NCBI RefSeq assembly: GCF_007990445.1
Contig: NZ_AP019841.1
Coordinates: forward strand, 558,001-622,000
Direction: 5' to 3'
Length of the DNA: 64,000 nucleotides
From: Leptotrichia wadei
GTDB taxonomy: Bacteria > Fusobacteriota > Fusobacteriia > Fusobacteriales > Leptotrichiaceae
Shown here piece by piece: positions 18,691 through 28,278 of this stretch. The notes under the pieces are model-generated. The model saw nothing but the letters and a program-made list of their open reading frames with translations. It ran no database searches and was not told the origin of the DNA. The position numbers and the translations under genes are program-made. Each line of letters starts with the position of its first letter. Position 1 is the first letter of the stretch.

Positions 18691-19290
18691 ATGAAAAAAG
18701 TAAAGAAATTAGCACTTTTATCTATATTGGTGTTGGGAATAAGTAGTTTATCTTATTCTTATGAGGATTACTATCAAAAGGTTTATACTGTGAAAGTTTC
18801 CAAAGAGGACTTGTTTAAAGCTGTAAATGCCACTAAAAATCAGCAGAAAAAATTGTCAAAAATCTTTGATGAATATCAGAAAAAAGCTGAGGGAGTGGAA
18901 AAAAATCTGGTGCAGTTTGATGTGAAAAAGGATAAAATTGGGAAAATCGAAGAGGATAGATATAGAGCGATTGCGAGAGTTTTGTCTAATGAGCAGCTGG
19001 AAGCCTACAATTCTTATATAAATTCCCAAAAGGAAATGTTTAATGAGAAAAATGACAAGGTTAAAAATCTTGTTGATAGTCTTAATTTGACAAATGTTCA
19101 GAAATCACGTGTTTTAAAATATGAAAGAGATTTTAAACGAGCAGTTGGCAAATTGAGGGATCAAAGATTGACAGAGAATGAATTTGTGGCGAAATATAAT
19201 GAATTGAGACAGCAAAGAAATGAAAAAATGAAAACTGTTTTGCTGGATGATCAGGTGAAATTGATAGAAAATTTCACGACAAACGCATGA
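18691..19290 (+). CDS. Secreted Spy/CpxP-like helical protein, C-terminus altered by IS insertion
   Basis: From the ATG at 18691 (199 residues) the product has a signal peptide (KKLALLSILVLGISSLSYS) and a charged helical mature region with regularly spaced NEQLEAYNSY and LTNVQKSRVLKYERDFK segments. This is reminiscent of periplasmic Spy/CpxP-type repeats, though no LTxxQ core is certain. The open frame from 18601 lacks a ribosome site. The last codons (TTNA and TGA) come from the ISAs1 element inserted at 19275; without it the frame would end ENF followed by TAA. Confidence 0.6.
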   Translation: MKKVKKLALLSILVLGISSLSYSYEDYYQKVYTVKVSKEDLFKAVNATKNQQKKLSKIFDEYQKKAEGVEKNLVQFDVKKDKIGKIEEDRYRAIARVLSNEQLEAYNSYINSQKEMFNEKNDKVKNLVDSLNLTNVQKSRVLKYERDFKRAVGKLRDQRLTENEFVAKYNELRQQRNEKMKTVLLDDQVKLIENFTTNA

Positions 19291-20561
19291 AAAAGATTTA
19301 AAAAAGAGGTATAATATTATTGACATATCGTAGGAAAGAAGCTGGTAAAAATGTCAGAAGATAAACCAAATCTAAAAGAATTGTTAATATACATTACCCA
19401 AATAGAGGATAAGCGACAAATTTCTAAAATAAAGCATAAATTGAATGATATTGTTGTGATTACTCTCTTTGCCATGCTTGCAAATATTGAATACTGGGAA
19501 GAGATTGAAGAATTTGGAAAGATGTATTTCAAGGCATTAAAAAGATATCTGGAACTACCGAACGGCATACCTTCGCATGATACGATTCAAAGAGTTATGG
19601 CTACAATAGAGCCTGAAGTGACAGAAGTTCTCTTGAGAAAATGGATGGATCTAAAAATTTCCGGAGAAGATAAAAAAATAAGAAAAATATTAAATATTGA
19701 TGGAAAATTTTTAAATGGGATGAAGAACAAAAATAATAAGCCATTAGACATAGTATCCGCATATTCCAAAGAAGATGGGATCTGCTATTCACAAGTGGCG
19801 GCTGAAGGAAAAGGGAATGAAATAGAAGCAATATTAAGGCTGCTTGATAAAATTTCAGTAAAGGAATGTATAGTTACAATAGATGCGATAGGAACCCAGA
19901 AAGAAATCATAAAAAAGATAAGAAAGAAGAAGGGATATTTCTGTCTTCAGGTAAAAGGGAATCAGAAGGCTTTAAAGGAAGATATAGAAGATTACTTTGC
20001 TGACAAGGGATTCAGGAAAAAATTAAAGGGCGAAGGAATGTACAGTAGGAAAACAGAAAAGCAAAGAGGACGGCTGGAAACGAGAGAATATTACTATACT
20101 GAAGAAATAGAATGGTTTATCAAAAGAAACAAGGAATGGAAAGAAGTAAAGGGGATAGGTGCATCAATATTAACAACAGAAGAAAATGGAAAAAAGCAAG
20201 AACAGAAAAGGTATTACATAACGAATATAACAGGGGGAGTGGAAGAATTTGTAAGAGCAGTAAGAGGACATTGGGCAATAGAAAGTTATCATTGGGTATT
20301 GGATGTAACATTTAGAGAAGATGCAAATAAGACATTAAACAAAAATGCGGCTAGAAATTTAAATATTCTAAGAAAATTAGCAATATCAATACTGGAAGAA
20401 CTGCCGTTCAGAAAGAAATTTAGTAGAAGGATAAAAAGATATATTATATCGCTAGATGTAAGGAGATATTTAAAATTATTTTTTGATATATAGAAATGTT
20501 AATGTAAAAAAAATTGGTTAAATACAAAGAAATAGTTTAAAATATTCATGCGTTTGCCGTG
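19275..20561 (+). mobile_element. ISAs1-family insertion sequence
   Basis: The 1287-bp element has imperfect inverted ends (CACGACAAACGCATGAA at the left; the right end read inward gives CACGGCAAACGCATGAA). It is flanked by the 9-bp direct repeat AGAAAATTT at 19266-19274 and 20562-20570. It encodes one full-length transposase. The target duplication is intact, so the insertion looks recent. Confidence 0.88.
19351..20493 (+). CDS. ISAs1-family transposase
   Basis: This 380-residue DDE transposase has the N-terminal DDE_Tnp_1-associated segment (KHKLNDIVVITLFAMLANIE) and the catalytic domain. DGK in LNIDGKFLNG is near residue 115, DAIGTQ near 172, and the Y-2 region GHWAIESYHWVLDVTFRED near 308-326, supplying the glutamate. 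No frameshift or stop was found, so the element may be active. Confidence 0.9.
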   Translation: MSEDKPNLKELLIYITQIEDKRQISKIKHKLNDIVVITLFAMLANIEYWEEIEEFGKMYFKALKRYLELPNGIPSHDTIQRVMATIEPEVTEVLLRKWMDLKISGEDKKIRKILNIDGKFLNGMKNKNNKPLDIVSAYSKEDGICYSQVAAEGKGNEIEAILRLLDKISVKECIVTIDAIGTQKEIIKKIRKKKGYFCLQVKGNQKALKEDIEDYFADKGFRKKLKGEGMYSRKTEKQRGRLETREYYYTEEIEWFIKRNKEWKEVKGIGASILTTEENGKKQEQKRYYITNITGGVEEFVRAVRGHWAIESYHWVLDVTFREDANKTLNKNAARNLNILRKLAISILEELPFRKKFSRRIKRYIISLDVRRYLKLFFDI

Positions 20562-20578
20562 AGAAAATTTTTAAAGTA

Positions 20579-20608
20579 TTGACAAAAGTGATAAAAAAAT
20601 GGTAAAAT
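20579..20608 (+). promoter_or_regulatory. rpsB promoter and leader
   Basis: TTGACA (20579-20584) and TAAAAT (20603-20608), spacing 18, lie 9 bp beyond the right IS target repeat. The about 165-nt leader to 20778 could hold an S2 autoregulatory structure, but I see no diagnostic motif. Confidence 0.65.
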
Positions 20609-20778
20609 ACGATGATTATTAAATATAAATCACACTTTGTATTATTTAGAGATAGGGTGTTGCAATTTTTCAGAATATTTAAAAATTATAAAAGTTTGAA
20701 TAAAAAAGCGAAAATTACAATCTGTCTTTTGAAGAGAAGTGGGAGAAAAACCAAAAAAAATTTAGGAGGAAAAACGTA

Positions 20779-21564
20779 ATGGCAGTTATTACAATGAAAC
20801 AATTATTAGAAGTGGGAGCACATTTTGGACATCAGGCAAAAAGATGGAATCCTAAAATGAAACCATATATCTTTACAGAAAGAAACGGAATCCATATTTT
20901 GGATTTACACCAAACTTTAGGAGCAACTGAAGCGGCTTATGAATTTGTTAGACAAATTTCTGAAGAAGGTGGAAAAGTATTATTCGTTGGAACTAAAAAA
21001 CAAGCTCAAGAAGCCATTAAAGAAGAAGCAGAAAGAGCTGGAGGATTTTATGTAAACCACAGATGGCTAGGTGGATTATTAACTAACTTGGAAACTATCA
21101 AAAAAAGAGTAAAAAGATTAAAAGAATTAGAAGAAATGGATGCTGACGGAACTTTAGACACAGCTTACACTAAAAAAGAAGCTGGGTTATTAAGAAAAGA
21201 AATGGCAAAACTTTCTAAAAACATCGGTGGAATTAAAGAAATGAACACTTTACCAGCTGCATTATTCGTAGTTGACATCAAAAAAGAATTCTTGGCATTG
21301 GAAGAAGCTAAAAAATTAGGAATTCCTGTAATCGCATTAATCGATACAAATGTAGATCCTGATTTAGTAACTTACAAAATTCCTGCAAATGATGATGCTA
21401 TAAGATCAGTAAAATTATTTGCGCAAGTTATTGCAAATGCTGCAATTGAAGGAAATGGTGGAATTGAAAATGTTGCTGAAGGAGCAGAAGTGGAAGTTCC
21501 TGCAAGCGAAGAAATCGTTGAAGAAACAGTAGAAGAAGTTGTTGAAGAAACTCCAGAAGCATAA
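20779..21564 (+). CDS. rpsB: 30S ribosomal protein S2
   Basis: S2 is a primary component of the small subunit. The 261 residues begin [14 protein letters not shown] and contain [26 protein letters not shown] and the C-terminal [16 protein letters not shown] fusobacterial-style acidic tail ([18 protein letters not shown]) ends the protein. AGGAGG precedes the ATG. Codon use is more regular than in neighbours, as expected of a highly expressed gene. A hairpin without a T tract (21602-21622) follows. Confidence 0.97.
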   Translation: MAVITMKQLLEVGAHFGHQAKRWNPKMKPYIFTERNGIHILDLHQTLGATEAAYEFVRQISEEGGKVLFVGTKKQAQEAIKEEAERAGGFYVNHRWLGGLLTNLETIKKRVKRLKELEEMDADGTLDTAYTKKEAGLLRKEMAKLSKNIGGIKEMNTLPAALFVVDIKKEFLALEEAKKLGIPVIALIDTNVDPDLVTYKIPANDDAIRSVKLFAQVIANAAIEGNGGIENVAEGAEVEVPASEEIVEETVEEVVEETPEA

Positions 21565-21601
21565 TCTAAAAATATAATCAAGAAAATCAAATAAAAATGA
21601 T

Positions 21602-21622
21602 AGGGGAATAAAGCCATTCCCC
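21602..21622 (+). terminator. Hairpin after rpsB (weak terminator or processing stem)
   Basis: AGGGGAAT (21602-21609) pairs with ATTCCCCT (21615-21622). No T run follows, so read-through to tsf is plausible. Confidence 0.5.
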
Positions 21623-21714
21623 TGTTGTTGCAAAAATAGTAATTTTAAATTATTCAAAAAATAACCTCGTGTTTCTATGGTCAAAATAAAAATAAAAAGG
21701 AATGGTGAGAAATT

Positions 21715-22668
21715 ATGAAAAAAGTTTTAGCGGGATTATTTTTAATAGCGAGTTTAAGTGTCTTAGCTATAAATAAAGGAAAGTCTCCGATGGAGCATGA
21801 TATAGATTATGTATGGTATCATTATGAATTGAATTCCAAGTATGAAAAGTTATTTTCAAAGGGAAAAAAGGAATTTAAGGATAAATGGGAGCAAAACAGA
21901 AATAATAAAAAAAATTTGATTACACTATTGAAAAAATATACTGAAAAATATCCGAATGATGCCTATGCTTACGAAGCTTTGGGTACGGCATATATGTCGG
22001 ATAATTTTAAGGAAGCAGAAGCAAATTTTTTAAAGGCTATAAAGCTGGGGGATGATGACACAGCAAAATATTCTTTAGCACTTTTATTAAGTGTGTTAGA
22101 ACACTCGTGGCTTTAGCCATGAGATGAATAACACCAACATTGAAAACGTTGCTTTAAAATTTGCAATATTAATAATTTTGAGTGTAATATATTTGAGTTT
22201 AAAATATAATATATAGATAAAAAGTAGCAGTGTAGACATAATGTCTTATCTAGTAGCGGCTATTGTGGACTAGCCAAAAAGAATAAGGATTTTAAAATCA
22301 AACTTCTTAGAAGATAACTTACTTTTTCAGTTATCTTATGAAGCTTTCGACTTTTAGTCGTGAGTAGTTCACATGGTAATAAAGGCGAAAAGAACAAGGA
22401 TAAGGAAAATTTAGATAATCTAATGTTTTTAAGTAATGCATATATTGCTCAAAAAAAATATGCAGAATTAGAAAAATTATTTTTACCACTTGCTCAAAAA
22501 GGAATGATGCAGGCACAATACCTTTTAGCACTTGGATATTATCACGCTGGAAATCCTAAGGAAGCAGAAAGATGGGCTAAAAAGGTATTAGAGACAGCTA
22601 AAAAAGATAATGATGCTGATAATATTAAAATAGTAAATCATTTATTGGATGAAATAAAAAATAAATAA
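21715..22668 (+). pseudogene. Secreted TPR-repeat protein split by a miniature IS605-type element
   Basis: The 5' part (21715-22090) encodes a signal peptide (KKVLAGLFLIASLSVLA) and TPR-like helices (NDAYAYEALGTAYMSDNFKE). The 3' part (22373-22668) continues with LSNAYIAQKKYAELEKLF and LALGYYHAGNPKEAERWAKK. Removing 22091-22372 rejoins them in frame (tta tta aat ggt aat) to give a 223-residue protein. As it stands the first ORF stops at 22116, and the second would need a GTG at 22360 inside the insertion. It sits between rpsB and tsf. Confidence 0.8.
22091..22372 (+). mobile_element. Miniature IS605-type element inside the TPR gene
   Basis: This 282-bp element has terminal hairpins instead of inverted repeats. 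The left hairpin is CTCGTGGCtttaGCCATGAG (about 22103-22122) and the right hairpin (about 22343-22360) ends TGAGTAGTTCAC. That right end matches the TnpB element ending at 33385. The insertion follows TTAA and gives no target duplication, as expected for IS200/IS605. It encodes no protein. An internal hairpin (GATAACtt...GTTATC, about 22313-22335) is present. Its interior differs from the 13.8-kb mini-element, so it belongs to another subfamily. Confidence 0.75.
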
Positions 22669-22689
22669 AAATAGTAGGAGGAAAATAAA

Positions 22690-23574
22690 GTGGCAATTAC
22701 AACAGCACTTATTAAAGAATTAAGAGAAAGAACAGGAGCAGGAATGCTTGACTGTAAAAAAGCTTTACAAGAAAACGGTGGAGATATTGAAAAAGCAATT
22801 GACTGGTTAAGAGAAAAAGGGATTGCTAAAGCGGCTAAAAAATCTGGAAGAGTTGCAGCAGAAGGATTGGTATTTGCAGCAGTTTCTGAAGATAGAAAAA
22901 AAGGTGCTATCTTGGAATTCAACTCTGAAACAGACTTCGTTGCTAAAAATGATGAATTTAAATCATTTGGGGAAAAATTAGTAGATTTGACTTTAAATCA
23001 TGACTTGACAAGTGAAGATGAATTGAAGGCAATTGAATTTGAAGGAAAAACAGTTGAAACTCACTTAACTGAATTAATTGCTAAAATTGGTGAAAATATG
23101 AATATCAGAAGATTAAAAGTAATTTCTACTGATGGATTCATTGAAACTTATATTCACTTGGGTGGAAAAATTGGTGTATTATTAGATGTTAATGGAGAAG
23201 CTACTCCTGAAAATATTGAAAAAGCAAGAGGCGTTGCAATGCACATTGCTGCAATGGATCCAAAATACTTGGATAAATCAGAAGTTACAGCTGATGACTT
23301 GGAAAGAGAAAAAGAAATTGCAAGACATCAATTGACTGCAGAAGGAAAACCTGCTAATATTATTGAAAAAATATTAGAAGGAAAAATGAGAAAATTCTAC
23401 GAAGAAAACTGTTTAGTACAACAAAAATATGTTAGAGATGACAGCGTTACTATTGGAAAATTTATTGCCCCTAGCACAATAAATTCATTTGACAGATTTA
23501 AAGTTGGAGAAGGAATCGAAAAAGAAGAAGTAGATTTCGCTGCTGAAGTAGCTGCACAAATTTCTGGAAATTAA
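22690..23574 (+). CDS. tsf: Elongation factor Ts
   Basis: EF-Ts recycles EF-Tu by nucleotide exchange. The N-terminal UBA-like domain ([19 protein letters not shown]) and the core [12 protein letters not shown] motif (about residues 79-90) are intact, and the 294 residues are typical. The start is GTG behind AGGAGG. A strong terminator follows at 23583-23611. Confidence 0.97.
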   Translation: MAITTALIKELRERTGAGMLDCKKALQENGGDIEKAIDWLREKGIAKAAKKSGRVAAEGLVFAAVSEDRKKGAILEFNSETDFVAKNDEFKSFGEKLVDLTLNHDLTSEDELKAIEFEGKTVETHLTELIAKIGENMNIRRLKVISTDGFIETYIHLGGKIGVLLDVNGEATPENIEKARGVAMHIAAMDPKYLDKSEVTADDLEREKEIARHQLTAEGKPANIIEKILEGKMRKFYEENCLVQQKYVRDDSVTIGKFIAPSTINSFDRFKVGEGIEKEEVDFAAEVAAQISGN

Positions 23575-23582
23575 TTTTTACT

Positions 23583-23611
23583 ATAAGGGGAATTAAATCC
23601 CCTTATTTTTT
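23583..23611 (+). terminator. Terminator after tsf
   Basis: ATAAGGGGA (23583-23591) and TCCCCTTAT (23598-23606) are followed by T's. Confidence 0.85.
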
Positions 23612-23669
23612 CGCAAATTTTTAAATAATTATTTTTATTTAAATAGTTGACCAGTTATGAAGTTTTTTG

Positions 23670-23689
23670 CAAGGGATTAAGACTCCTTG
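23670..23689. repeat. Short CAAGGGG-type palindrome, copy 2
   Basis: CAAGGGA and CTCCTTG arms, with mismatches, in the tsf-pyrH gap. Confidence 0.45.
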
Positions 23690-23777
23690 TTAGCAATAAT
23701 ATAACAGGACTTCTATTTTTAATGGGATTTAGTATAAAAATATTATTTAAAATAATAAAATCTATGGAGGCTCCTAA

Positions 23778-24488
23778 ATGTTTAAATATAAAAGAATATT
23801 ATTAAAATTAAGTGGAGAAGCACTTGCAGGGGATAAGGAATTTGGATTTTCAAATGAAGTGCTTGAAAGTTTTGCAAAACAAATAAAGGATGTTCATGAA
23901 AAAGGTGTACAAATTGCTATTGTTATTGGCGGTGGAAATATTTTTCGTGGAATAAGCGGGATGGAAAAAGGGTTCGACAGAGTTACTGGCGACACAATGG
24001 GAATGCTTGCAACTGTTATGAATGGGCTGGCATTACAAAATTCAATCGAAAGTCTGGGAGTTCCGACACGTGTGATGACTGCGCTTCAAATGCCGCAAGT
24101 GGCAGAACTTTACATAAGACGTAAAGCTATAAGACATTTGGAAAAGGGAAGAGTTGTTATTTTTGCAGGTGGAACAAGTAATCCTTACTTTACAACAGAT
24201 TCTTCGGGAGCTTTAAGAGCTGTGGAAATTCAAGCGGATGTGCTTGCAAAAGGTACAAAAGTTGATGGAATTTACGATAAGGATCCAATGAAATTTAGTG
24301 ATGCTGTTAGATATGACACTGTAACTTTTGATGAAGCAATTTCAAAAAATTTAGGAGTAATGGATACAGCGGCACTTTCACTATGCCGGGAAAACCAAAT
24401 GCCAATTGTAGTATTTAACGCTTTGGAAGAAGGAAATATACTAAAAATGGCTCAAGGTGAAGATATAGGAACAACTGTAAAAAAATAA
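23778..24488 (+). CDS. pyrH: Uridylate kinase
   Basis: The enzyme phosphorylates UMP to UDP in pyrimidine synthesis. It belongs to the amino-acid kinase fold: RILLKLSGEAL at residues 5-15, IVIGGGNIFRG at about 47-57, DTMGMLATVMNGLAL at about 73, and FAGGTSNPYFTTDSS at about 133-147. The 236 residues are standard. The rpsB-tsf-pyrH-frr order is conserved in bacteria. Confidence 0.96.
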   Translation: MFKYKRILLKLSGEALAGDKEFGFSNEVLESFAKQIKDVHEKGVQIAIVIGGGNIFRGISGMEKGFDRVTGDTMGMLATVMNGLALQNSIESLGVPTRVMTALQMPQVAELYIRRKAIRHLEKGRVVIFAGGTSNPYFTTDSSGALRAVEIQADVLAKGTKVDGIYDKDPMKFSDAVRYDTVTFDEAISKNLGVMDTAALSLCRENQMPIVVFNALEEGNILKMAQGEDIGTTVKK

Positions 24489-24537
24489 AAAATATTAGGT
24501 AAAAAATTGAAAAAATAAAAATAAAAAGGTGGTAAGA

Positions 24538-25095
24538 ATGTTAGACGCAATTTTAAAAGAAGCTGAAGAAAAAATGGCAAAATCTGTGGAAAATACAAAA
24601 GAAAAATTTTCACATGTAAGAGCAGGACGTGCGAGCGTTTCTATGCTTGACGGAGTAACTGTGGAAGCTTATGGTTCGCCAACTCCGCTTAACCAAGTTG
24701 GAACAGTTTCAGCTCCAGAAGCTAGATTATTAGTAATTGATCCTTGGGATAAATCGTTAATTCCAGTGATTGAAAAAACAATTTTACAGGCAAACTTAGG
24801 ATTTAATCCTTCAAATGATGGAAAGGTTATTAGACTTCTTGTGCCAGAACTTACAGAAGACCGTAGAAAAGAATATGTAAAAATGGTAAAAAAAGAAGCT
24901 GAAGAAGGAAAAGTTGCAATTAGAAACGTAAGAAAAGACATCAACAATAAATTAAGAAAACTTGAAAAAGACAGTGAAATTACAGAAGATGAATTGAAAT
25001 CAAATGAAGAAAAAGTTCAAAAAACAACAGATAAATTTATCGCACAAGTTGATGATGCCTTGAATAAAAAGGAAAAAGAATTATTAACAGTTTAG
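24538..25095 (+). CDS. frr: Ribosome recycling factor
   Basis: RRF splits post-termination ribosomes together with EF-G. The 185 residues from ATG 24538 contain VRAGRASVSMLDGVTVEAYG and VPELTEDRRKEYVKMVKK, the conserved helical-bundle blocks. The frame opens at a GTG at 24529 inside the AAGGTGG ribosome site, so the ATG is preferred. A terminator follows at 25140-25163. Confidence 0.96.
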   Translation: MLDAILKEAEEKMAKSVENTKEKFSHVRAGRASVSMLDGVTVEAYGSPTPLNQVGTVSAPEARLLVIDPWDKSLIPVIEKTILQANLGFNPSNDGKVIRLLVPELTEDRRKEYVKMVKKEAEEGKVAIRNVRKDINNKLRKLEKDSEITEDELKSNEEKVQKTTDKFIAQVDDALNKKEKELLTV

Positions 25096-25139
25096 TCTTG
25101 AATAGAATTAAACTATATTTTGTTATTGTAAAAAAAATT

Positions 25140-25163
25140 AAGCTAGATTTCTCTAGCTTTTTT
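25140..25163 (+). terminator. Terminator after frr
   Basis: AGCTAGA (25141-25147) pairs with TCTAGCT (25152-25158), followed by T's. Confidence 0.8.
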
Positions 25164-25195
25164 ATTTGGATATTTATTTTAAATTCCATATTTAC

Positions 25196-25302
25196 AGTAA
25201 AACTGCCTTAAAACTAAATTCAAAAACTATGACTACTATTCAGCTCTTAAATTTACATAGTTTTTAATAGTTTAATTTTAAATAGTTTTGGTTATAAATA
25301 AC
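25196..25302. repeat. Structured intergenic repeat, copy 2 of 2
   Basis: A perfect 10-bp stem, AAAAACTATG (25222-25231) and CATAGTTTTT (25256-25265), lies in about 105 bp resembling 843-950. Stem bases differ between copies but pairing is kept. Confidence 0.5.
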
Positions 25303-25340
25303 AAGTCAAAAATTTTTGCTGCTAAATTACAAAGAAAAAT

Positions 25341-25922
25341 TTATTTAGTAACTTGCCATTTATTGTCGCTTCCTTTGGCAAATTTAACAGTAGATGTTGC
25401 TAAATTGATTTTTTTTGTATTTTTTAAATAATTATATTGAAGTTTTATATATTTTTCAATGTCAACTTCGATTTCATCTTTTCCGCTGTCAACTTTTGCA
25501 TATTGGCTTGCATTATCTCCTAAATATTTATCTAATGCCTTTTCATCGTATCCTTTAATCAAAAATACAACTTCGCCATCATTTCCATTTTCATTTACTT
25601 TATAAACTGATACTTCAAATTGTTCAATAAGCATTGTATTTGAATCTTCCCATTGTTTTTTTAATGTTGGGTCATTTATTTTTGCAACATATTTGTCAAC
25701 ATCTGGGTTAATTGATTTTAACATTTCACGTGAACCGTAATTTGAAATTTCTTGTAGAGCTTTTGCGTAATCTTTTGCTGCAGTATCTAATGAATCATAT
25801 TTTTTGATTTCTGTGGCTTCTTTTGCGGTTGGAGCGGCATTCGCAATAGCAGGAACTGCTGTTAATTGTCCCAATACCATTAATCCCATTAATATTTTTC
25901 TTGCTTTTGTAAATTTTATCAT
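25341..25922 (-). CDS. Secreted protein, unknown function
   Basis: From the ATG at 25922, behind GGAGGAAAAAG, the product is 193 residues with a Sec signal peptide (about residues 1-30, cleavage after IANA). The mature part looks like a small alpha+beta export-domain protein (SLDTAAKDYAKALQEIS at its start, GEVVFLIKGYDEKAL in the middle, KGSDNKWQVTK at its end). This is reminiscent of DUF4878/lumazine-type secreted domains, but I do not claim a family. The longer frame to 25958 has no ribosome site. Confidence 0.65.
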   Translation of the reverse strand: MIKFTKARKILMGLMVLGQLTAVPAIANAAPTAKEATEIKKYDSLDTAAKDYAKALQEISNYGSREMLKSINPDVDKYVAKINDPTLKKQWEDSNTMLIEQFEVSVYKVNENGNDGEVVFLIKGYDEKALDKYLGDNASQYAKVDSGKDEIEVDIEKYIKLQYNYLKNTKKINLATSTVKFAKGSDNKWQVTK

Positions 25923-26071
25923 CTTTTTCCTCCAAAATTTTTTTAATATATTATACAAGATATTATTTTTATTGTTATTAAAGTTTTCATTGAATAATCT
26001 ATTATTTTTTAAATTATTTTTATGAATATATGTTATTCCTATACTTTCTATATTTTTTTATTTTTAAAAAT

Positions 26072-26195
26072 GCAAAGGGGAACAGTCGCCATCCCCTTTG
26101 CAAACCCCGCTCGTCTAAGCATTTTTTGAAAATGAAAATTAAACTCGCTTCGCTCAAACAGAAATTTTCATTTCCAAAAAATCACGACATTTTTA
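26072..26195. repeat. Structured palindromic repeat, copy 1 (type A)
   Basis: Hairpin 1 is GCAAAGGGG/CCCCTTTGC with the loop core TCGCCAT. A second long stem (about 26122-26176) encloses the conserved ACTCGCTTCGCTCAAAC. The five copies share this plan with compensatory base changes. It occupies most of the 25923-26237 gap. Confidence 0.75.
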
Positions 26196-26237
26196 ATTTC
26201 CAATAATGATTATTTTAATCAAAAAAATAATTTTAAA

Positions 26238-26996
26238 TTATTGTTCTTCCAAGTCATCAGTAAATTTAAATCCTTGGTCTTCTAAGTCCTGTTTTGACTT
26301 GTTGTAGAAGTTTTCGTAGATTCTTACTAGCATTTCTTTGTATGATGGCAGTTGTGGGGTGTTGTTTTCTTCACGCCATTTTATGGTGTCTTTTTCGTGG
26401 AATTCTACGCCTTCTTCTACTTTTTTAGCATTATAAGTGTCTTCAAATACGAATGTATCTAGTGGGACTCTTGGTTTTACTCTTGTCAGGTTTCTTTCGG
26501 CAGGGACTCCGATTGTTGTTCCTATAATTGGGAAGACGTATTTTGGAAGTCCTAGCATTTTTATGAATTCTTTTGTTTCTTTTCTAATTGCTCCTATTAC
26601 AGTGCTTCCGTAACCAAGGGCAAAAGCTGCAGTTTGCAGGGCATTTACCATAATTCCGGCATCTACTGCTCCGACTAGGATTCCATCGGCTGATTTTGGA
26701 GCGATGTTTCTTTTTCCAAGTGAATTTGAAGCATAAACTCCACGGTGGAAGTCGATTAGTACAAAAATGAATGCTTCGGCTTGGGCGATATGTTTTTGTC
26801 CGCCGCATAATTCTGCGATTTTTGCTAATTTTTCCTTATCTCTTATGACAATTAATGAAGTTTGCTGACCATTAATTGAATTTGCAGCTCTTTGGGCAGT
26901 TTCAAGAATTGTCTGAAGATCTTCTTCCTTTAATTTTTCGCCTGTAAATTCCCTTACAGAACGTCTATTTTGTAATTGTTTTATTAATTCGTTCAT
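26238..26996 (-). CDS. Nitroreductase-family FMN oxidoreductase
   Basis: The 252-residue protein matches the nitroreductase/NfsA-like fold: the FMN phosphate-binding RRSVREFT (about residues 11-18), the QRAANSINGQQT segment, and AFALGYGSTVIGAIR. Such enzymes reduce nitro compounds, quinones or flavins with NAD(P)H; the substrate is unknown. The ATG at 26996 is chosen over a GTG at 27005 because AAGGAAG sits immediately upstream of the GTG. A divergent TTGACA (27053-27058, minus strand) is a likely -35. Confidence 0.85.
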   Translation of the reverse strand: MNELIKQLQNRRSVREFTGEKLKEEDLQTILETAQRAANSINGQQTSLIVIRDKEKLAKIAELCGGQKHIAQAEAFIFVLIDFHRGVYASNSLGKRNIAPKSADGILVGAVDAGIMVNALQTAAFALGYGSTVIGAIRKETKEFIKMLGLPKYVFPIIGTTIGVPAERNLTRVKPRVPLDTFVFEDTYNAKKVEEGVEFHEKDTIKWREENNTPQLPSYKEMLVRIYENFYNKSKQDLEDQGFKFTDDLEEQ

Positions 26997-27082
26997 TAAA
27001 ACCACTTCCTTTTTAAATTTTATTAATTAATGGTATCATATTATATTTCTATTGTCAAACAGTTTAAAATCCTATTTTTTTA

Positions 27083-27091
27083 TGGTATAAT
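27083..27091 (+). promoter_or_regulatory. Extended -10 promoter for the phosphomevalonate kinase gene
   Basis: TGGTATAAT at 27083-27091 is 64 bp before the start. The -35 is poor. Confidence 0.45.
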
Positions 27092-27154
27092 TTACAAATA
27101 AATGATAAATTTTCTATTAACTAAAAAAAAATAAAAAAATTGAAAGAGAAAAAA

Positions 27155-28240
27155 ATGCTGGAAAATAAAATAATAACTAATAAAACTTGTGGAAAGCTCT
27201 ATATCGCCGGAGAATATTCAATTTTGACGGCTGGGCAGAGTGCGATTATAAAAAATGTAAATATATTTATGGAATCAAGAATAAGTTTTTCAGATACGGA
27301 TGAATATACGGTTTTTTCAGATATGTTTGACTATAAATTGACTCTTGAAAAAGATACTTTTAATAATGAAAATATTTTGCAAAATTTTGATAAAAATTAT
27401 TTGCTTATTTGTGAAGCAATATCTGTTATGAGCGAATATTTAAAGTTAAAAAATTTGGAAATCAAGCCTTTTGAGATGAAAATTACTGGGAAAATGGAAA
27501 GAGATGGGAAAAAATTTGGAATTGGCTCAAGCGGGAGTGTTGTAATTTTGACAATAAAGTCCATTTTGAGCTTATATAACTTGGAAATTTCTAAGGAAAT
27601 GCTTTTTAAATTGTCTTCTTATGTCTTGCTAAAACGTGGAGATAATGGCTCTATGGGCGATATTGCCTGCATTTCTTATGAAAATCTTATTTTTTACAGA
27701 TCTTTTGACAGAAAGAGAATTAGAGAATTAATAGAAAAGGAAACTTTGGAAGATGTATTAGAAACTGACTGGAATTATGAAATTTCTGAACTTTATTTTA
27801 ATGAAAAAGAACCTAATCGAAAGGATAAAAATAGCTTAAGCTGTGAATTTTTGGCTGGATGGACAAAGGAGCCTGCTATTTCAAAGGATTTGATAAACAT
27901 TGTGAAAAGTTCTATTTGTGAAAGTGAAAATTTTTTGAAGGATGTGGAAGAAATTGTGAAAAAACTTAGGGAAGCTATAAAAAATAGGGATAAGTTGGCA
28001 ATTAAAGAATGTATTGATGAAAATGGGAAATTGCTTGAAAATTTGGATGAAAATATTTATAGTAAAAAACTAAAAGAATTGGTGAATGCCACAAAAAATT
28101 TGGATATTTGTGCAAAAAGCAGTGGAGCAGGTGGTGGAGATTGTGGAATTGCATTTTCTTTTGATGAAAGGGATACTAAAATAGTTGTAGAAAAATGGAA
28201 AAAACTGGGGATTGAATTGTTGTATTCTGAAAAATTATAA
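27155..28240 (+). CDS. mvaK2: Phosphomevalonate kinase
   Basis: This GHMP-family kinase phosphorylates mevalonate 5-phosphate in the mevalonate route to isoprenoids. The 361 residues show an N-terminal GKLYIAGEYSIL block, the ATP-binding GIGSSGS motif (about residues 125-131), and the C-terminal SSGAGGGDCGIAF GHMP motif. The frame extends to a TTG at 27140, but ATG 27155 follows AAAGAG. The isomerase gene next to it supports the pathway. Confidence 0.88.
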   Translation: MLENKIITNKTCGKLYIAGEYSILTAGQSAIIKNVNIFMESRISFSDTDEYTVFSDMFDYKLTLEKDTFNNENILQNFDKNYLLICEAISVMSEYLKLKNLEIKPFEMKITGKMERDGKKFGIGSSGSVVILTIKSILSLYNLEISKEMLFKLSSYVLLKRGDNGSMGDIACISYENLIFYRSFDRKRIRELIEKETLEDVLETDWNYEISELYFNEKEPNRKDKNSLSCEFLAGWTKEPAISKDLINIVKSSICESENFLKDVEEIVKKLREAIKNRDKLAIKECIDENGKLLENLDENIYSKKLKELVNATKNLDICAKSSGAGGGDCGIAFSFDERDTKIVVEKWKKLGIELLYSEKL

Positions 28241-28278
28241 ATAGATATGTTTCAATAATCTAAGTTTTTTTATTTATA

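Noticed and set aside
20610..20778. A ribosomal-protein S2 leader motif upstream of rpsB
   Set aside because: The leader length fits, but no diagnostic structure could be recognised by eye, so it is not called.
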